A stretch of DNA of 64,000 nt from ASV31 sp965229765 (lineage in GTDB: Bacteria > Pseudomonadota > Alphaproteobacteria > Rhodobacterales > Rhodobacteraceae): the NCBI GenBank assembly GCA_965229765.1, contig CBDDJT010000004.1:930001-994000 (forward strand). The letters are read 5' to 3'. The translations under genes and the position numbers were made by a program. This document shows, one piece after another, positions 16,864-26,089 of the stretch (within the stretch, counting starts at the first letter, position 1; each line of letters opens with the position of its first letter). The notes under the pieces were generated by a model. That model was not told the DNA's origin, searched no databases, and saw only the letters and a program-made list of their open reading frames with translations.

Positions 16864-18432
16864 ATGACGAGACTCATCAGGCCCGGCGTGACGCGCCGCG
16901 GTTTCATGCAGGGTACGGCCGCCGTCGGCCTTGCCGCGGCAGGCACCGGCCTTTTCCCGCGGCAGGCGCGCGCGCAGCAGAAGCGTGGCGGTAGTTTCCG
17001 CGCAGCGATCGGCCACGGCAACACCACCGACACGCTGGATCCCGGTCTTTGGGACAACGATTTCGTCAACGGCCAGGCCTATGCCTATTCGGGCTATCTG
17101 ACGGGCGTCGCGCGCGACGGCTCGCTGGAGCCGCAGCTGGCCGAAAGCTGGGAAGCGACGCCGGATGCCGCCCAGTGGCGGTTCAAGATCCGTCAGGGCG
17201 TGACGTTCCATTCGGGCAAGCCGCTGACCACCGATGACGTGATCGCCTCTATCAACCATCACCGGGGCGACGATTCGACCTCTGCCGCCAAGCCGCTTCT
17301 GGACGCGGTGACGGACATCTCGGCCGAGGGCAATGACACCGTCGTCATCACGCTGTCTGCCGGCAGCGCCGACTTCCCCTTCACCTTTACCGACTATCAC
17401 CTGATTGTCGGCCCGTCGAAGGACGGCAAGCTTGACTGGCGCGCCGGCGACGGTTGTGGCCCCTACAAGCTGGCAGAGTTCCAGCCCGGCGTGCGTTCGC
17501 GCTTTGTCAAGAACGAGAACGACTGGGACCCCAACCGGGGCTTCTTTGCCGAGATCGAGATGATCGCGGTGGTGGATGCCAACGCGCGGACCACGGCGCT
17601 TGTGTCCGGCGACGTGAACATGATCGACCGTCTGGACCTGAAGACCATCGGGCTTATGGCGCGCAACCCCGACATCGACATCCATTCGGTGGCGGGCAAC
17701 CAGCACTACACCTTCGCGATGTCCACGAACAAGGCGCCGTACGACGACGCCAACGTGCGCCGCGCGCTGAAGTACGCGGTGAACCGGCAGGAACTGGTCG
17801 ACAAGATCCTGTTCGGATACGGCAGCCTGGGCAACGATGTGCCGATCGGGCGCGGCCAGCGGTATTTCAACGACGAGATGCCGCAGACCGAGTACGATCC
17901 CGACAAGGCGAAGTTCTACCTGAAGGAAGCCGGGCTTGACAGTCTGGACGTCGAACTGGCGGCCGCCGACGCGGCGTTCGCCGGCGCGGTGGACGCAGGC
18001 GTTCTGTACCAGAACTCTGCCAAGGCCTGTGGCATCAACCTGAACGTCAAGCGGGTGCCGAACGACGGTTACTGGTCGGATGTCTGGATGGTGCACCCGT
18101 TCTCGGCGGTGTACTGGGGCGGACGTCCGGTGGAGGACGCGATGTTCACCACCGCCTATGCCGCTGGTGCCGCGTGGAACGACACGTTCTGGGACAATGG
18201 CCGGTTCAACGAACTGCTGGTCGCGGCCCGGGCCGAACTGGACGACGCCAAGCGCCGCGAGATGTACTTCGAAATGCAGCTGATCCTGAACCAGGACGGC
18301 GGCGCGATCATCCCGATGTTCGCCAACTACGTCTTCGCGACGCGCGGCGGCATCGACACCGGCGAGGGCGGCTTCTCGTCCCACTGGGACAAGGACGGCC
18401 ACCGCTGGTTCGAGCGCTGGTCCTTCGCCTGA
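16864..18432 (+). CDS. Tat-exported ABC transporter substrate-binding protein (SBP_bac_5)
   Basis: A 522-residue peptide-type binding protein with a twin-arginine signal: TRRGFMQG at about residues 10-17, then a hydrophobic stretch and an A-R-A-Q-Q cleavage region near 37. The mature part has FKIRQGVTFHSGKPLTTDDV and DANVRRALKYAVNRQELVDK, both characteristic of the family. AGGAGG lies 8-9 nt before the ATG. It is monocistronic, between a 325-bp leader and a strong terminator, with no permease of its own nearby. It may be a second receptor for the upstream importer or serve a transporter elsewhere. Tat export implies folding, possibly with a cofactor, before secretion. Confidence 0.9.
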   Translation: MTRLIRPGVTRRGFMQGTAAVGLAAAGTGLFPRQARAQQKRGGSFRAAIGHGNTTDTLDPGLWDNDFVNGQAYAYSGYLTGVARDGSLEPQLAESWEATPDAAQWRFKIRQGVTFHSGKPLTTDDVIASINHHRGDDSTSAAKPLLDAVTDISAEGNDTVVITLSAGSADFPFTFTDYHLIVGPSKDGKLDWRAGDGCGPYKLAEFQPGVRSRFVKNENDWDPNRGFFAEIEMIAVVDANARTTALVSGDVNMIDRLDLKTIGLMARNPDIDIHSVAGNQHYTFAMSTNKAPYDDANVRRALKYAVNRQELVDKILFGYGSLGNDVPIGRGQRYFNDEMPQTEYDPDKAKFYLKEAGLDSLDVELAAADAAFAGAVDAGVLYQNSAKACGINLNVKRVPNDGYWSDVWMVHPFSAVYWGGRPVEDAMFTTAYAAGAAWNDTFWDNGRFNELLVAARAELDDAKRREMYFEMQLILNQDGGAIIPMFANYVFATRGGIDTGEGGFSSHWDKDGHRWFERWSFA

Positions 18433-18452
18433 TCCTTTTGGTATCGCAGATG

Positions 18453-18478
18453 GGGCCCCGCCACGGCGGGGCCCTTTT
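18453..18478 (+). terminator. intrinsic terminator after the Tat-exported binding protein
   Basis: A perfect 10-bp stem GGGCCCCGCC / GGCGGGGCCC with a very short loop (AC), followed directly by TTTT. It lies 20 bp after the stop codon at 18432 and also separates this gene from the convergent AbrB gene. Confidence 0.85.
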
Positions 18479-18502
18479 CGTTTGCGGGCCTTCTGATGCG
18501 GG

Positions 18503-19555
18503 TTACTTGCGCCGACTGGCGAGCCCGCTGAGCCGGAAGGCGAGCGGCGCCAGAACGATCACGTAGGCGATGCGTGCGGTGTGCGAGATCGAGATGTAGG
18601 CCACGTCCTTGCCCATCGCGAGGGCAAGCAGGCTCATTTCCGTCAGGCCGCCGGGCGAGAAGGCGAGGAACCCCTGGCTGGGATCGACACCCGTCAGGCG
18701 GGTGACAAGCATCGCGAAGCCGAGCGCCACAAGGATCATCAGGATGGACGAGGCGGCGCCGTGGCCCATGTCGCGCAGCACCTCGCGCAGGGCGGTGTCG
18801 GCAAAGCGGCAGCCGATGATCGTGCCGATGACGATCTGTGCGGCGATCACCAGCAGCGTGGGCGGCGGCACCGCCACCCAGCCGGCAAGGTGCACCGCGG
18901 CGCTGGCGACCATGGGGCCCAGAAGTGTGGCGGCGGGCAGGTGCAGCCGCTTGCCAAGGATGGCGCCGATCACCGCGGAAAGCGTCAGAAGCGCGATGTC
19001 GAGCGCGCTCAGGCTGGCGAAGCCAAGCCAGGGGCGGCCCGCGGCGCTGTCGCTGCGCACGTCGAGCGCAAATCCGAAGAAGGCCACGACGAAGGTGACG
19101 ACGACGAGGATGCGGGTGGCGTGGGCCAGCGCGATACGCTTGTCGATGCCGCCGGCCTCGGAACCCAGGATCAGCATTTCGTTCAGCCCGCCGGGCATGG
19201 CCGAGAAGAAGGCGGTGACGGGATCGTAGCGCGCCACCCGGCGGTAATAGACGTAGGACACCCCGCCTGCGATGACGATGAAGGGCGGCAGCAGAAGAAG
19301 CGTCGCCACCCAGCGCCCGGCCATGTCGAGGATCGCGGGCGAGAAGGCCGCGCCCAGCATGACGCCGATCACCGGGATGACCACGGGCCGCAGGGCGGTG
19401 GGCGCGTAGAGTGGCACGCGCAGAAGCGCGGCGATGGTGTTGCCGATCATGGGCCCCAGCATCCAGGGCAGGGGCAGGCCGGCAAGACTGGCGATGCCGC
19501 CCGATGCGATGCCGATCGCAAGGGCCAGGGCCATGGGGCCGAGGTTGGGTATCAT
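18503..19555 (-). CDS. AbrB family membrane protein (PF05145-type)
   Basis: A 350-residue polytopic inner-membrane protein of the AbrB (AbrB duplication) family. It has about ten hydrophobic segments and the duplicated motif typical of the family: ASLAGLPLPWMLGPMIGNTI in the first half, and in the second half LLGPMVASAAVHLAG and LAFSPGGLTEM, mirrored earlier by SAMPGGLNEM. The two G-G-L-(N/T)-E-M copies show the internal repeat. Biochemical roles are poorly defined (described as putative transporter or regulator). It is a single gene between a terminator and a divergent promoter region shared with the MaoC-Pta gene. Confidence 0.8.
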   Translation of the reverse strand: MIPNLGPMALALAIGIASGGIASLAGLPLPWMLGPMIGNTIAALLRVPLYAPTALRPVVIPVIGVMLGAAFSPAILDMAGRWVATLLLLPPFIVIAGGVSYVYYRRVARYDPVTAFFSAMPGGLNEMLILGSEAGGIDKRIALAHATRILVVVTFVVAFFGFALDVRSDSAAGRPWLGFASLSALDIALLTLSAVIGAILGKRLHLPAATLLGPMVASAAVHLAGWVAVPPPTLLVIAAQIVIGTIIGCRFADTALREVLRDMGHGAASSILMILVALGFAMLVTRLTGVDPSQGFLAFSPGGLTEMSLLALAMGKDVAYISISHTARIAYVIVLAPLAFRLSGLASRRK

Positions 19556-19737
19556 GAGCCTCCGTCACGCGGGGAGCGCCGGGAAAATGCGCTAAATGAC
19601 GCCTTTCGATCATAACTTGTCGATAGAGGGGATACCACCTTTCACGGGGTGGCGAATGTCGTCTGGCGAACACGTGGCGGGGTTGACGCGGGCCACGCGG
19701 ACCGCGCATTCGGGACACGGCAACCACGGAGGGCGGA

Positions 19738-21120
19738 ATGATCCGCGAAAACCGGCCCTATGACGAGATCGCGCTGGGCGAACGCGCCAGCCTGACGCGC
19801 GTGTGCACGGCGCGGGACATGTACATTTTCGCCCATGCCTCGGGGAACCTGAACCCGCTGCACCTGCCCAACGACACCCATGACGACCTGGAGGCGGTGG
19901 CCCCGTCCATGTGGGTGGGCGGGCTGATCTCGGCGGTGATCGGCAACGTGCTGCCAGGGCCGGGGACGCTGTACCTGTCGCAGGCGCTTCGGTTCGGGGA
20001 ACGGGTGCACGTGGGCGATGCGCTGGCCGTCGAGGTGCAGGTGACGGACAAGCGCGCGGGCCGGGTGGTGGTGCTGAACACCCGCGTGACCGGGCCGCAC
20101 GGGCTGGTCGCCGAAGGCAGCGCCGAGGTGCTGGCCCCCGCCGACAAGGTGCGGCTGGAGGTCGAGGACATCCCCGAGCTGGTCGTCGAGAGCCACGTGC
20201 ATTTCGACCGGCTGCTGGCGCGCGCCGAACCGCTGGAGCCAATTCCCACCGCCGTCGTCGCGCCCGAGGAGGCCGCCGCGCTGGGCGGCGCGCTTCTGGC
20301 CGCGAAACACAGCATCATCCGCCCCATCCTGATCGGCGACGCCGCGAAGATCGCCGCCGTGGCAAAGGCCGAGGGCGACGACCTGACCGGCATAGAGATC
20401 ATCGACGAGCCCGGCCACGTGGCTGCCGCCGCCCGCGCCGTGGCGATGGCGCGCGAGGGGCGGGCGGGCGCGCTGATGAAGGGGCATCTGCACACCTCTG
20501 ACCTGCTGGGGCAGGTCATCAAGCGCGAGGGCGGCCTGCGCACCGGGCGGCGGCTGAGCCATGTCTTTGTCATGGATGTGCCGGGGCTGGATCACATGCT
20601 GTTCGTCACGGATGCGGCAGTGAACATCCTGCCCGACCTGAAGCAGAAGGTGGACATCACCCAGAACGCCATCGACCTTGCCCTGTCGCTGGGGGTGGAC
20701 CAGCCCAAGGCCGGTATCCTGTCGGCGGTGGAGACGGTGACGCCCGACATTCCGTCCACGCTTGACGCTGCGGCGCTGTCCAAGATGGCCGACCGCGGGC
20801 AGATCACCGGCGGGCTGGTCGACGGGCCGCTGGCGATGGACAACGCGATGGATGTGAACGCCGCGCGCACCAAGGGCATCATCAGCCGCGTCGCGGGCCG
20901 GGCCGATATCCTTGTCGCCCCCAACATGGAGGCGGGCAACATGCTGGCCAAGCAGTTGACATTCGTCGCCCATGCAGAGGCTGCGGGCATCGCGCTTGGC
21001 GCGGCGGTGCCGGTGATCCTGACCAGCCGGTCGGACGGGGAAAAGGCGCGGCTGGCCTCTTGCGCCATTGCCGCGCTGTATCAGGACTGGCGGCAGAAGA
21101 CCGGGCGGGCAGGCCATTGA
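19738..21120 (+). CDS. bifunctional MaoC-type enoyl-CoA hydratase / phosphate acyltransferase
   Basis: A 460-residue fusion. Residues about 1-140 are a MaoC-like hot-dog domain (FAHASGNLNPLHLPND carries the expected hydratase D/H pair). Residues about 155-455 are a phosphate acetyl/butyryltransferase domain (LLAAKHSIIRPILIGD, ALMKGHLHTSDLLGQVIK, TDAAVNILPDLKQKVDI). The second domain converts an acyl-CoA plus phosphate to acyl phosphate for the kinase encoded next. The stop overlaps the kinase start. Such fusions sit beside ackA in many alphaproteobacteria. The acyl chain length cannot be inferred. Confidence 0.9.
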   Translation: MIRENRPYDEIALGERASLTRVCTARDMYIFAHASGNLNPLHLPNDTHDDLEAVAPSMWVGGLISAVIGNVLPGPGTLYLSQALRFGERVHVGDALAVEVQVTDKRAGRVVVLNTRVTGPHGLVAEGSAEVLAPADKVRLEVEDIPELVVESHVHFDRLLARAEPLEPIPTAVVAPEEAAALGGALLAAKHSIIRPILIGDAAKIAAVAKAEGDDLTGIEIIDEPGHVAAAARAVAMAREGRAGALMKGHLHTSDLLGQVIKREGGLRTGRRLSHVFVMDVPGLDHMLFVTDAAVNILPDLKQKVDITQNAIDLALSLGVDQPKAGILSAVETVTPDIPSTLDAAALSKMADRGQITGGLVDGPLAMDNAMDVNAARTKGIISRVAGRADILVAPNMEAGNMLAKQLTFVAHAEAAGIALGAAVPVILTSRSDGEKARLASCAIAALYQDWRQKTGRAGH

Positions 21121-22307
21121 GCGGGGCAACGGGCGGCCTGATCCTGACCGTCAACGCCGGGTCGTCCTCGATCAAGTTCGCGCTGTTCGAGCCGGGCGGG
21201 CCGCCGCGCGAACACCTGCGCGGACAGGTCGAGGGGCTGGGCGCCGCGCCGCGCCTCGTGGCGAAGGCGGGCGGCGCGGTGGTCGCCGACCGTGCGCTGA
21301 GCGCCGAAGAGGCGCCTGACCACGCCGCCGCCCTGCGCCTGATCCTTGCCTTGCTGGACGAACGGGCCGAGGGCGCGGTGACCGCCGTGGGGCATCGGGT
21401 GGTGCATGGCGGGCCGGACCATGCCGCGCCGGTGGCCGTGGACGACGCGGTCTTCGCCGCGCTGGATGCGTTGCGCCCGCTGGCGCCGCTTCACCAGCCG
21501 CACAACATGGCGGGCATCGCCGCGGCGCGCGCGGCCTTTCCCGGCGCCGCGCAGGTGGCGTGCTTCGACACCGCCTTTCACCGCGCCCAAACATGGGTCG
21601 CCGATACCTATGCCCTGCCGCGGCATCTGTATGACGAGGGCATCCGCCGCTACGGCTTTCACGGCCTGTCCTATGCCTATGTCAGCGGTGAACTGGCCCG
21701 CATCGCCCCCGCCGAGGCCGGGGGCCGCGTCATCATCACACATCTGGGCAACGGCGCGTCCATGTGCGCGGTGAAGGACGGGCAAAGCGTGGCCTCCACC
21801 ATGGGCTTTACCGCGCTGGACGGCCTGCCGATGGGCACCCGCTGCGGCCAGCTTGACCCGGGGGTGGTGCTGTACCTGATGGGCGAAAAGGGGATGAGCG
21901 CGGCCCAGATCGAACAGCTTCTCTACCGTGAAAGCGGGCTGAAGGGGCTGTCGGGGATCAGCCACGACATGCGCGCGCTGGAGGCGGCGGGGACGCCAGA
22001 GGCGCGGCAGGCGATCGAATACTTCGTGCACCGCATCCGGCGCGAGATCGGCGGCATGGCGGCGGCGCTGGGCGGGCTGGACACGCTGGTGTTCTGCGGC
22101 GGCATCGGGGAAAACGCCGTGGCGGTGCGCGCGGCGGTCTGCGACGGCTTCGACTGGCTGGGCCTGCGGCTGGACGCGGCGCGGAACGCGGGCGGCGCGC
22201 CGGTGATCTCTGACGATGGCGCGCCGGTGACGATCCGGATCATTCCCACCGACGAAGAGGCGATGATCGCCGCCGACACGCTGGCGGTGCTGGCGGCGGC
22301 GGGATAG
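21117..22307 (+). CDS. ackA: acetate/propionate kinase
   Basis: A 396-residue kinase making ATP and a carboxylate from an acyl phosphate. The motifs are ILTVNAGSSSIKFALF (N-terminal phosphate loop), GHRVVHGG, CFDTAFH, RYGFHGLSY, ITHLGNGASM and GGIGENA. No ATG fits the family start, so the start is taken as TTG at 21117, inside TTGA shared with the stop of the MaoC-Pta gene. This gives the usual length and would couple translation. An ATG further upstream (21060) would add 19 residues overlapping the preceding gene and is less likely. It forms a two-gene energy-conserving unit with the fused phosphotransacylase. Confidence 0.9.
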   Translation: MSGATGGLILTVNAGSSSIKFALFEPGGPPREHLRGQVEGLGAAPRLVAKAGGAVVADRALSAEEAPDHAAALRLILALLDERAEGAVTAVGHRVVHGGPDHAAPVAVDDAVFAALDALRPLAPLHQPHNMAGIAAARAAFPGAAQVACFDTAFHRAQTWVADTYALPRHLYDEGIRRYGFHGLSYAYVSGELARIAPAEAGGRVIITHLGNGASMCAVKDGQSVASTMGFTALDGLPMGTRCGQLDPGVVLYLMGEKGMSAAQIEQLLYRESGLKGLSGISHDMRALEAAGTPEARQAIEYFVHRIRREIGGMAAALGGLDTLVFCGGIGENAVAVRAAVCDGFDWLGLRLDAARNAGGAPVISDDGAPVTIRIIPTDEEAMIAADTLAVLAAAG

Positions 22308-22330
22308 CCTGCCCCGAAAGGGAGGCGCCC

Positions 22331-23398
22331 ATGCTGTCAGGCATCCGCATCGTCGAGATCGAGGGGCTGGGCCCTGCGCCCTTCGCCGCCATGATGCTGG
22401 CCGAACTGGGGGCAGAGGTGATCGTGGTGCACCGCAAGGGGGCAGACGCGGCGCCGAACCTGCTCGACCGCGGGAAACGGTCGATCGCGCTGAACCTGAA
22501 GGACGCGGGCGACGCCGCCGTGCTGCGCGCGCTGATCGGCACGGCGGACGGGCTGATCGAGGGGTTCCGCCCCGGCGTGATGGAACGGCTGGGCTTCTCG
22601 CCCGGGGCCTGCCACGCGATCCGGCCCCGGCTGGTCTACGGGCGGATGACGGGCTGGGGGCAGGCGGGCCCGCGCGCGCATCAGGCGGGGCATGACCTGA
22701 ACTACATCGCGCTGGCCGGCGCGCTCTGGCACGCCTCGCTGCCGGGCGAGGCGCCGGTGACCCCGCCGACGCTGGTGGGCGATATCGGCGGCGGCGCGCT
22801 CTACCTCGTGGCCGGGATGCTGGCGGGGCTGGTGCAGGCCGCGCGCACCGGGCGGGGCACGGTGGTGGACGCGGCCATCGTGGACGGCGCGGCGCACATG
22901 CAGGCGCTGGTCCTGTCGCTGGTGGCCGAGGGCGCGGCGCTGCCCCAGCGCGGGCAGGGGGTGCTTGACGGGCCGCACTGGTCGCGCAGCTACGCCTGCG
23001 CCTGCGGCGGCCATGTCGCCGTGCAATGCCTGGAGCCGCAGTTCTACGCCGAATTCCTGTCGCGCCTCGGGCTCACCGACGACCCGGCCTTCGCCCGGCA
23101 GCACGACCCCGCCATCTGGCCCAAGGCCACCGCACGGCTGGCAGAGCTCTTTGCCGAACACCCGCGCGACCACTGGACGGCGCTGTTGGAGGGCACCGAC
23201 GCCTGTGTCGCCCCTGTCCTGTCGCCCGAGGCCTCGCGCGCCGATCCGCACATGGCCGCGCGCGGCACATGGGCCGCGACCCCCCGCCTGCAACCCCGCG
23301 CCGCGCCGCGCTTCGACGGCAAGACGCCCGCCGATCCGCCGCCGCCGCCCGCGCGCGATGCCGATGGCGCCGCGATCCGGGCCGAACTGGGCCTCTGA
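22331..23398 (+). CDS. CaiB/BaiF family enzyme, alpha-methylacyl-CoA racemase-like
   Basis: A 355-residue class III CoA-transferase family protein. All three residues used by alpha-methylacyl-CoA racemases seem conserved: H121 in QAGHDLNYIA, D151 in TLVGDIGGG and E235 in CLEPQFYAEF, and MTGWGQAGPRA precedes the histidine as in that group. The likely reaction is therefore racemisation of a 2-methyl-branched acyl-CoA rather than CoA transfer. It starts 23 bp after ackA with GGGAGG near the ATG, in the same operon. Its physiological substrate is unknown. Confidence 0.85.
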   Translation: MLSGIRIVEIEGLGPAPFAAMMLAELGAEVIVVHRKGADAAPNLLDRGKRSIALNLKDAGDAAVLRALIGTADGLIEGFRPGVMERLGFSPGACHAIRPRLVYGRMTGWGQAGPRAHQAGHDLNYIALAGALWHASLPGEAPVTPPTLVGDIGGGALYLVAGMLAGLVQAARTGRGTVVDAAIVDGAAHMQALVLSLVAEGAALPQRGQGVLDGPHWSRSYACACGGHVAVQCLEPQFYAEFLSRLGLTDDPAFARQHDPAIWPKATARLAELFAEHPRDHWTALLEGTDACVAPVLSPEASRADPHMAARGTWAATPRLQPRAAPRFDGKTPADPPPPPARDADGAAIRAELGL

Positions 23399-23401
23399 CC
23401 C

Positions 23402-23449
23402 CTTCTTCTGTTCACAAATACTCCGGGGGTGTGGGGGCAGAGCCCCCAC
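23402..23449 (+). repeat. dispersed 3' element (23-nt motif plus GC hairpin), copy 1
   Basis: A 23-nt motif, CTTCTTCTGTTCA then C then AAATACTCC (23402-23424), is followed by a perfect hairpin GTGGGGGC-AGA-GCCCCCAC (23431-23449). It starts 4 bp after the stop of the racemase-like gene. A second copy, identical at 22 of 23 positions and also followed by a GC hairpin, lies at 57505-57571 on the minus strand downstream of glpR. The hairpin could end transcription, although no T-run follows. Confidence 0.6.
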
Positions 23450-23486
23450 GCGGGTCGGATTGCGCCAGCAATCCGAAACCGAAACC

Positions 23487-24530
23487 TCAGTGATTCCCGC
23501 GCCGCTCGCGGAAGAGGCCGAGCTTTTCCTGCACCGGGCGGTCGGAGTAGGAAAACAGCACCGCGTCCTCGTGCGCCTCGTGCACCACCTCGTGCCAGGA
23601 GGGTACGACGAAGACATCGCGCGGGCCCCAGTCAAATGTCTCGCCGGCGATGCGCGCGCGGCCCGATCCCTCGACGCCCACGAAGACCGTGGCGTCGGTG
23701 GCGCGGTAGGGCGCGGTGGTGAAGCCCCCGGGCAGAAGTTGCAGGCAGGTGCCGATGGTGGGCATCGCCCAGCCGCCATCGACAGGGTTGACGTAGCGCA
23801 TCTTCAGCCCGTGGCAGGGGTCCCATTCGGCGGCGGCCTTCATCCGCTCCAGCGCCTCGCGCGAGCGCTCGTAGGGGTAGTTGAAGATCGGGCTGACGGG
23901 CACGGCGCGCTCGTAGCCCAAGGGCGTCATGTTGGCGCCGTAGCGGGCAAAGCTGTCGCCTTCGGGCCGGGTGATCGGCTGCTGGTCCTCGCCGTAGCCC
24001 TCGGCGAAGCTGGCGTCGAAGAACTGAACGATGGGAATGTCGAGCCCATCCAGCCACAGGATCGGCGCGTCCGAGGTGTTGCCGTGGTCGTGCCATTCCC
24101 AGTTCGGCGTGATGACGAAATCGCCGAACCGCATCTCTGTCTTCTCGCCGCCGACGGCGGTGAACCCGCCCGCGCTTTCGAGGACGAAGCGCAGCGCCGA
24201 TTGCGTGTGGCGATGGGCGGGCGCGACCTCTCCGGGCATGACAAGCTGGATGCCGCAGTAAAGCGAGGTCGTCACCTTGGACGAGCCCTTCAGCCCCGGG
24301 TTTTCGAGGATCAGGACGCGGCGTTCGGCCTCTTTCGCGGTGATGAGACCCGCGGCCTCGATCAGGCGGGCGCGGACGCTGTCATAGCGCCAGAACGCCG
24401 GGCGGCAGTCCGATTTCGGTTCGGGCGTGATGATCGCGCCCATCACGTACCAGAGCGCGCGCATCGATTCCGGTTCGATGGCTGCATAGAAGGCGTCGCG
24501 TTCGGCGGTGTTGGCGGGGGCCTCGATCAT
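23487..24530 (-). CDS. gentisate 1,2-dioxygenase
   Basis: A 347-residue two-cupin dioxygenase that opens the ring of gentisate to maleylpyruvate with Fe(II). The first cupin has H107-x-H109 in APAHRHTQSALRF and the WHDHGN segment (146-151) supplying the third ligand. The second cupin lacks the histidines (TAPYRATD), as in other gentisate dioxygenases. SALRFVLE and TPNWEWHDHG are strong family signatures. The start at 24530 is the ATG overlapping the stop of the upstream CoA ligase (4 nt). It is the last gene of a ligase-hydroxylase-dioxygenase operon, so gentisate probably comes from their product. Confidence 0.92.
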   Translation of the reverse strand: MIEAPANTAERDAFYAAIEPESMRALWYVMGAIITPEPKSDCRPAFWRYDSVRARLIEAAGLITAKEAERRVLILENPGLKGSSKVTTSLYCGIQLVMPGEVAPAHRHTQSALRFVLESAGGFTAVGGEKTEMRFGDFVITPNWEWHDHGNTSDAPILWLDGLDIPIVQFFDASFAEGYGEDQQPITRPEGDSFARYGANMTPLGYERAVPVSPIFNYPYERSREALERMKAAAEWDPCHGLKMRYVNPVDGGWAMPTIGTCLQLLPGGFTTAPYRATDATVFVGVEGSGRARIAGETFDWGPRDVFVVPSWHEVVHEAHEDAVLFSYSDRPVQEKLGLFRERRGNH

Positions 24531-26089
24531 GTTGCGTCCTCCGGGGGCTGGACCAGGCGGCGCAGCGCCTGGCGGTCGATCTTGTCGGTGCCGGTCTTGG
24601 GCAGCGTGTCCAGGAACCGGATGTCTCGGGGGTACTTGTGCGGCAGAAGCTGGGCCTTGGCAAAGTCCTTCAGCCGGTTCGCAAGATCCGGTCCCGGCAT
24701 GGCGCCGACGGCGGGCGCGACCACGGCGGCGATGGTCGTGCGCTGGTCGTCCAGCGTGATCGCCAGGACGCAGCTTTCCTGCACCTCGGGGTGTTCGTTC
24801 AGCGCAAGTTCGATTTCCATGGGATAGACCCACTGGCCCGACACCTTCACCAGGTCGTCGGCCCGGCCCTTGAAGTAGTAATAGCCGTCTTCGTCCATGC
24901 TGAAGCGGTCGCCGGTGTGAAGCCAGCCGTCCTGCATCGTCTCGGCGGTCTTGTCGGGGCGGTTCCAGTAGTATTCTGCGCCAGACAGGCCCGCGACCTG
25001 CATCACGCCGTCCTCTCCGGCTGCGGCGGGGGTGTCCTCGGGCGTCATCAGGCGGATGGCATAGCCCGGCACCGCCTGCCCGGCAGAGCCCTGCCGCGTG
25101 GCGCCGGGGCGGTTCGACAGGTAGATGTGCAGCATTTCTGTCGAGCCCAGCCCCTCGACGATTTCAAGGCCGAAGCGGTCGCGCCACGCGCCCGCGATGT
25201 CTGCCGACAGGATTTCCGCGGCGGACAGGCAGAGGCGGACCGACGACAGGTTGGCGGTGCCGGCGGCGGGGTGGCGGGCGAGCGCGGTGTAAAGCGTTGG
25301 CAGACCGAAGAAATGGGTGGGCGTGTGGCGGGCGATCGCGTCATAGACGCGCGCGGGGTCGGGCCGCCCGGTCAAGAGGACCGAGGCCGCGCCGGCGGCC
25401 ATCGGGAAGGTGACGGAATTGCCGAAGCCATAGGCGAAGTAGATCTTGGGCACCGAGAAGCAGATGCTGTCGGGCGTCAGGTTCAGCACGTCCGCGGACC
25501 ATGTGGCGGCGGTGTAGGCGGGATCCTCGTGCTTGTGGACCACGCCTTTTGGCCGCCCGGTCGAGCCAGAGGAATACATCCAGAACGCCATGTCGCGGCG
25601 GGTGGTGGGATGTTCGGGCAGGTCGGGCGCGGGCCCCGTGAACGGCAGGTCGGCGATCAGGATGTCGCGGCAGGCGGTGTTTTCGGTAAGTGTTCTGTCG
25701 AATTGTCCGGCAAAGCCGCGGCCGATGACGGCGGCGGTGGCGCCGCTGTCTTCGAGAAAGAAGCGCATCAGATCCGGGGGCGACAGCGTGTTGATGAGCA
25801 TCGGCACGAGGCCCGCGCGCATCGCGCCCATGATGGCGGCGGGATAGGCCGGTTCGTCATCCATCACCATCAGCACCCGGTCGCCCGGCGCGCAGGTCTG
25901 GCGCAGGCGGTCGCCGTAGCGGGCGGCGAGCGTTGTCAGCTGCGCATAGGTCAGCTTGCCGTCGTCGTGGATCACCGCCGGGCGGTCGGCGTTCCGGGCG
26001 AGGTTGTCCCACAGAAGCCGAGAGGCGTTGTAGGTGCCGGGCAGGTTGAAGCCGACCGAGGCGGCGAGGTCTGCGACGGGGGCGGTCAT
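24527..26089 (-). CDS. aryl-CoA ligase of the benzoate-CoA ligase family, probably hydroxybenzoate-specific
   Basis: A 520-residue ANL-family ligase with the P-loop YSSGSTGRPKG at 172-182, then VPKIYFAYGFGNSVTFPMA and LGSTEMLHIYLSN, both diagnostic for benzoate-CoA ligases. The C-terminal PKTGTDKIDRQAL carries the lysine. It is clearly related to, but distinct from, the ligase at 28803 that leads the box operon. The start is ATG 26089, overlapping the hydroxylase stop by 4 nt; an open frame continues upstream only as shadow. Placed between a salicylyl-CoA 5-hydroxylase-like gene and gentisate dioxygenase, its substrate is likely salicylate or 3-hydroxybenzoate. Confidence 0.85.
   Translation of the reverse strand: MTAPVADLAASVGFNLPGTYNASRLLWDNLARNADRPAVIHDDGKLTYAQLTTLAARYGDRLRQTCAPGDRVLMVMDDEPAYPAAIMGAMRAGLVPMLINTLSPPDLMRFFLEDSGATAAVIGRGFAGQFDRTLTENTACRDILIADLPFTGPAPDLPEHPTTRRDMAFWMYSSGSTGRPKGVVHKHEDPAYTAATWSADVLNLTPDSICFSVPKIYFAYGFGNSVTFPMAAGAASVLLTGRPDPARVYDAIARHTPTHFFGLPTLYTALARHPAAGTANLSSVRLCLSAAEILSADIAGAWRDRFGLEIVEGLGSTEMLHIYLSNRPGATRQGSAGQAVPGYAIRLMTPEDTPAAAGEDGVMQVAGLSGAEYYWNRPDKTAETMQDGWLHTGDRFSMDEDGYYYFKGRADDLVKVSGQWVYPMEIELALNEHPEVQESCVLAITLDDQRTTIAAVVAPAVGAMPGPDLANRLKDFAKAQLLPHKYPRDIRFLDTLPKTGTDKIDRQALRRLVQPPEDAT

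Noticed and set aside
16471..18402. A 643-codon minus-strand open frame opposite the Tat-exported binding protein
   Set aside because: Shadow of the conserved binding protein; composition typical of antisense reading.
24530..24833. Possible N-terminal extension of gentisate dioxygenase
   Set aside because: The open frame continues upstream, but it lies inside the CoA ligase gene and the family start is at MIEAPANTAE (24530), which has the ATGA overlap.
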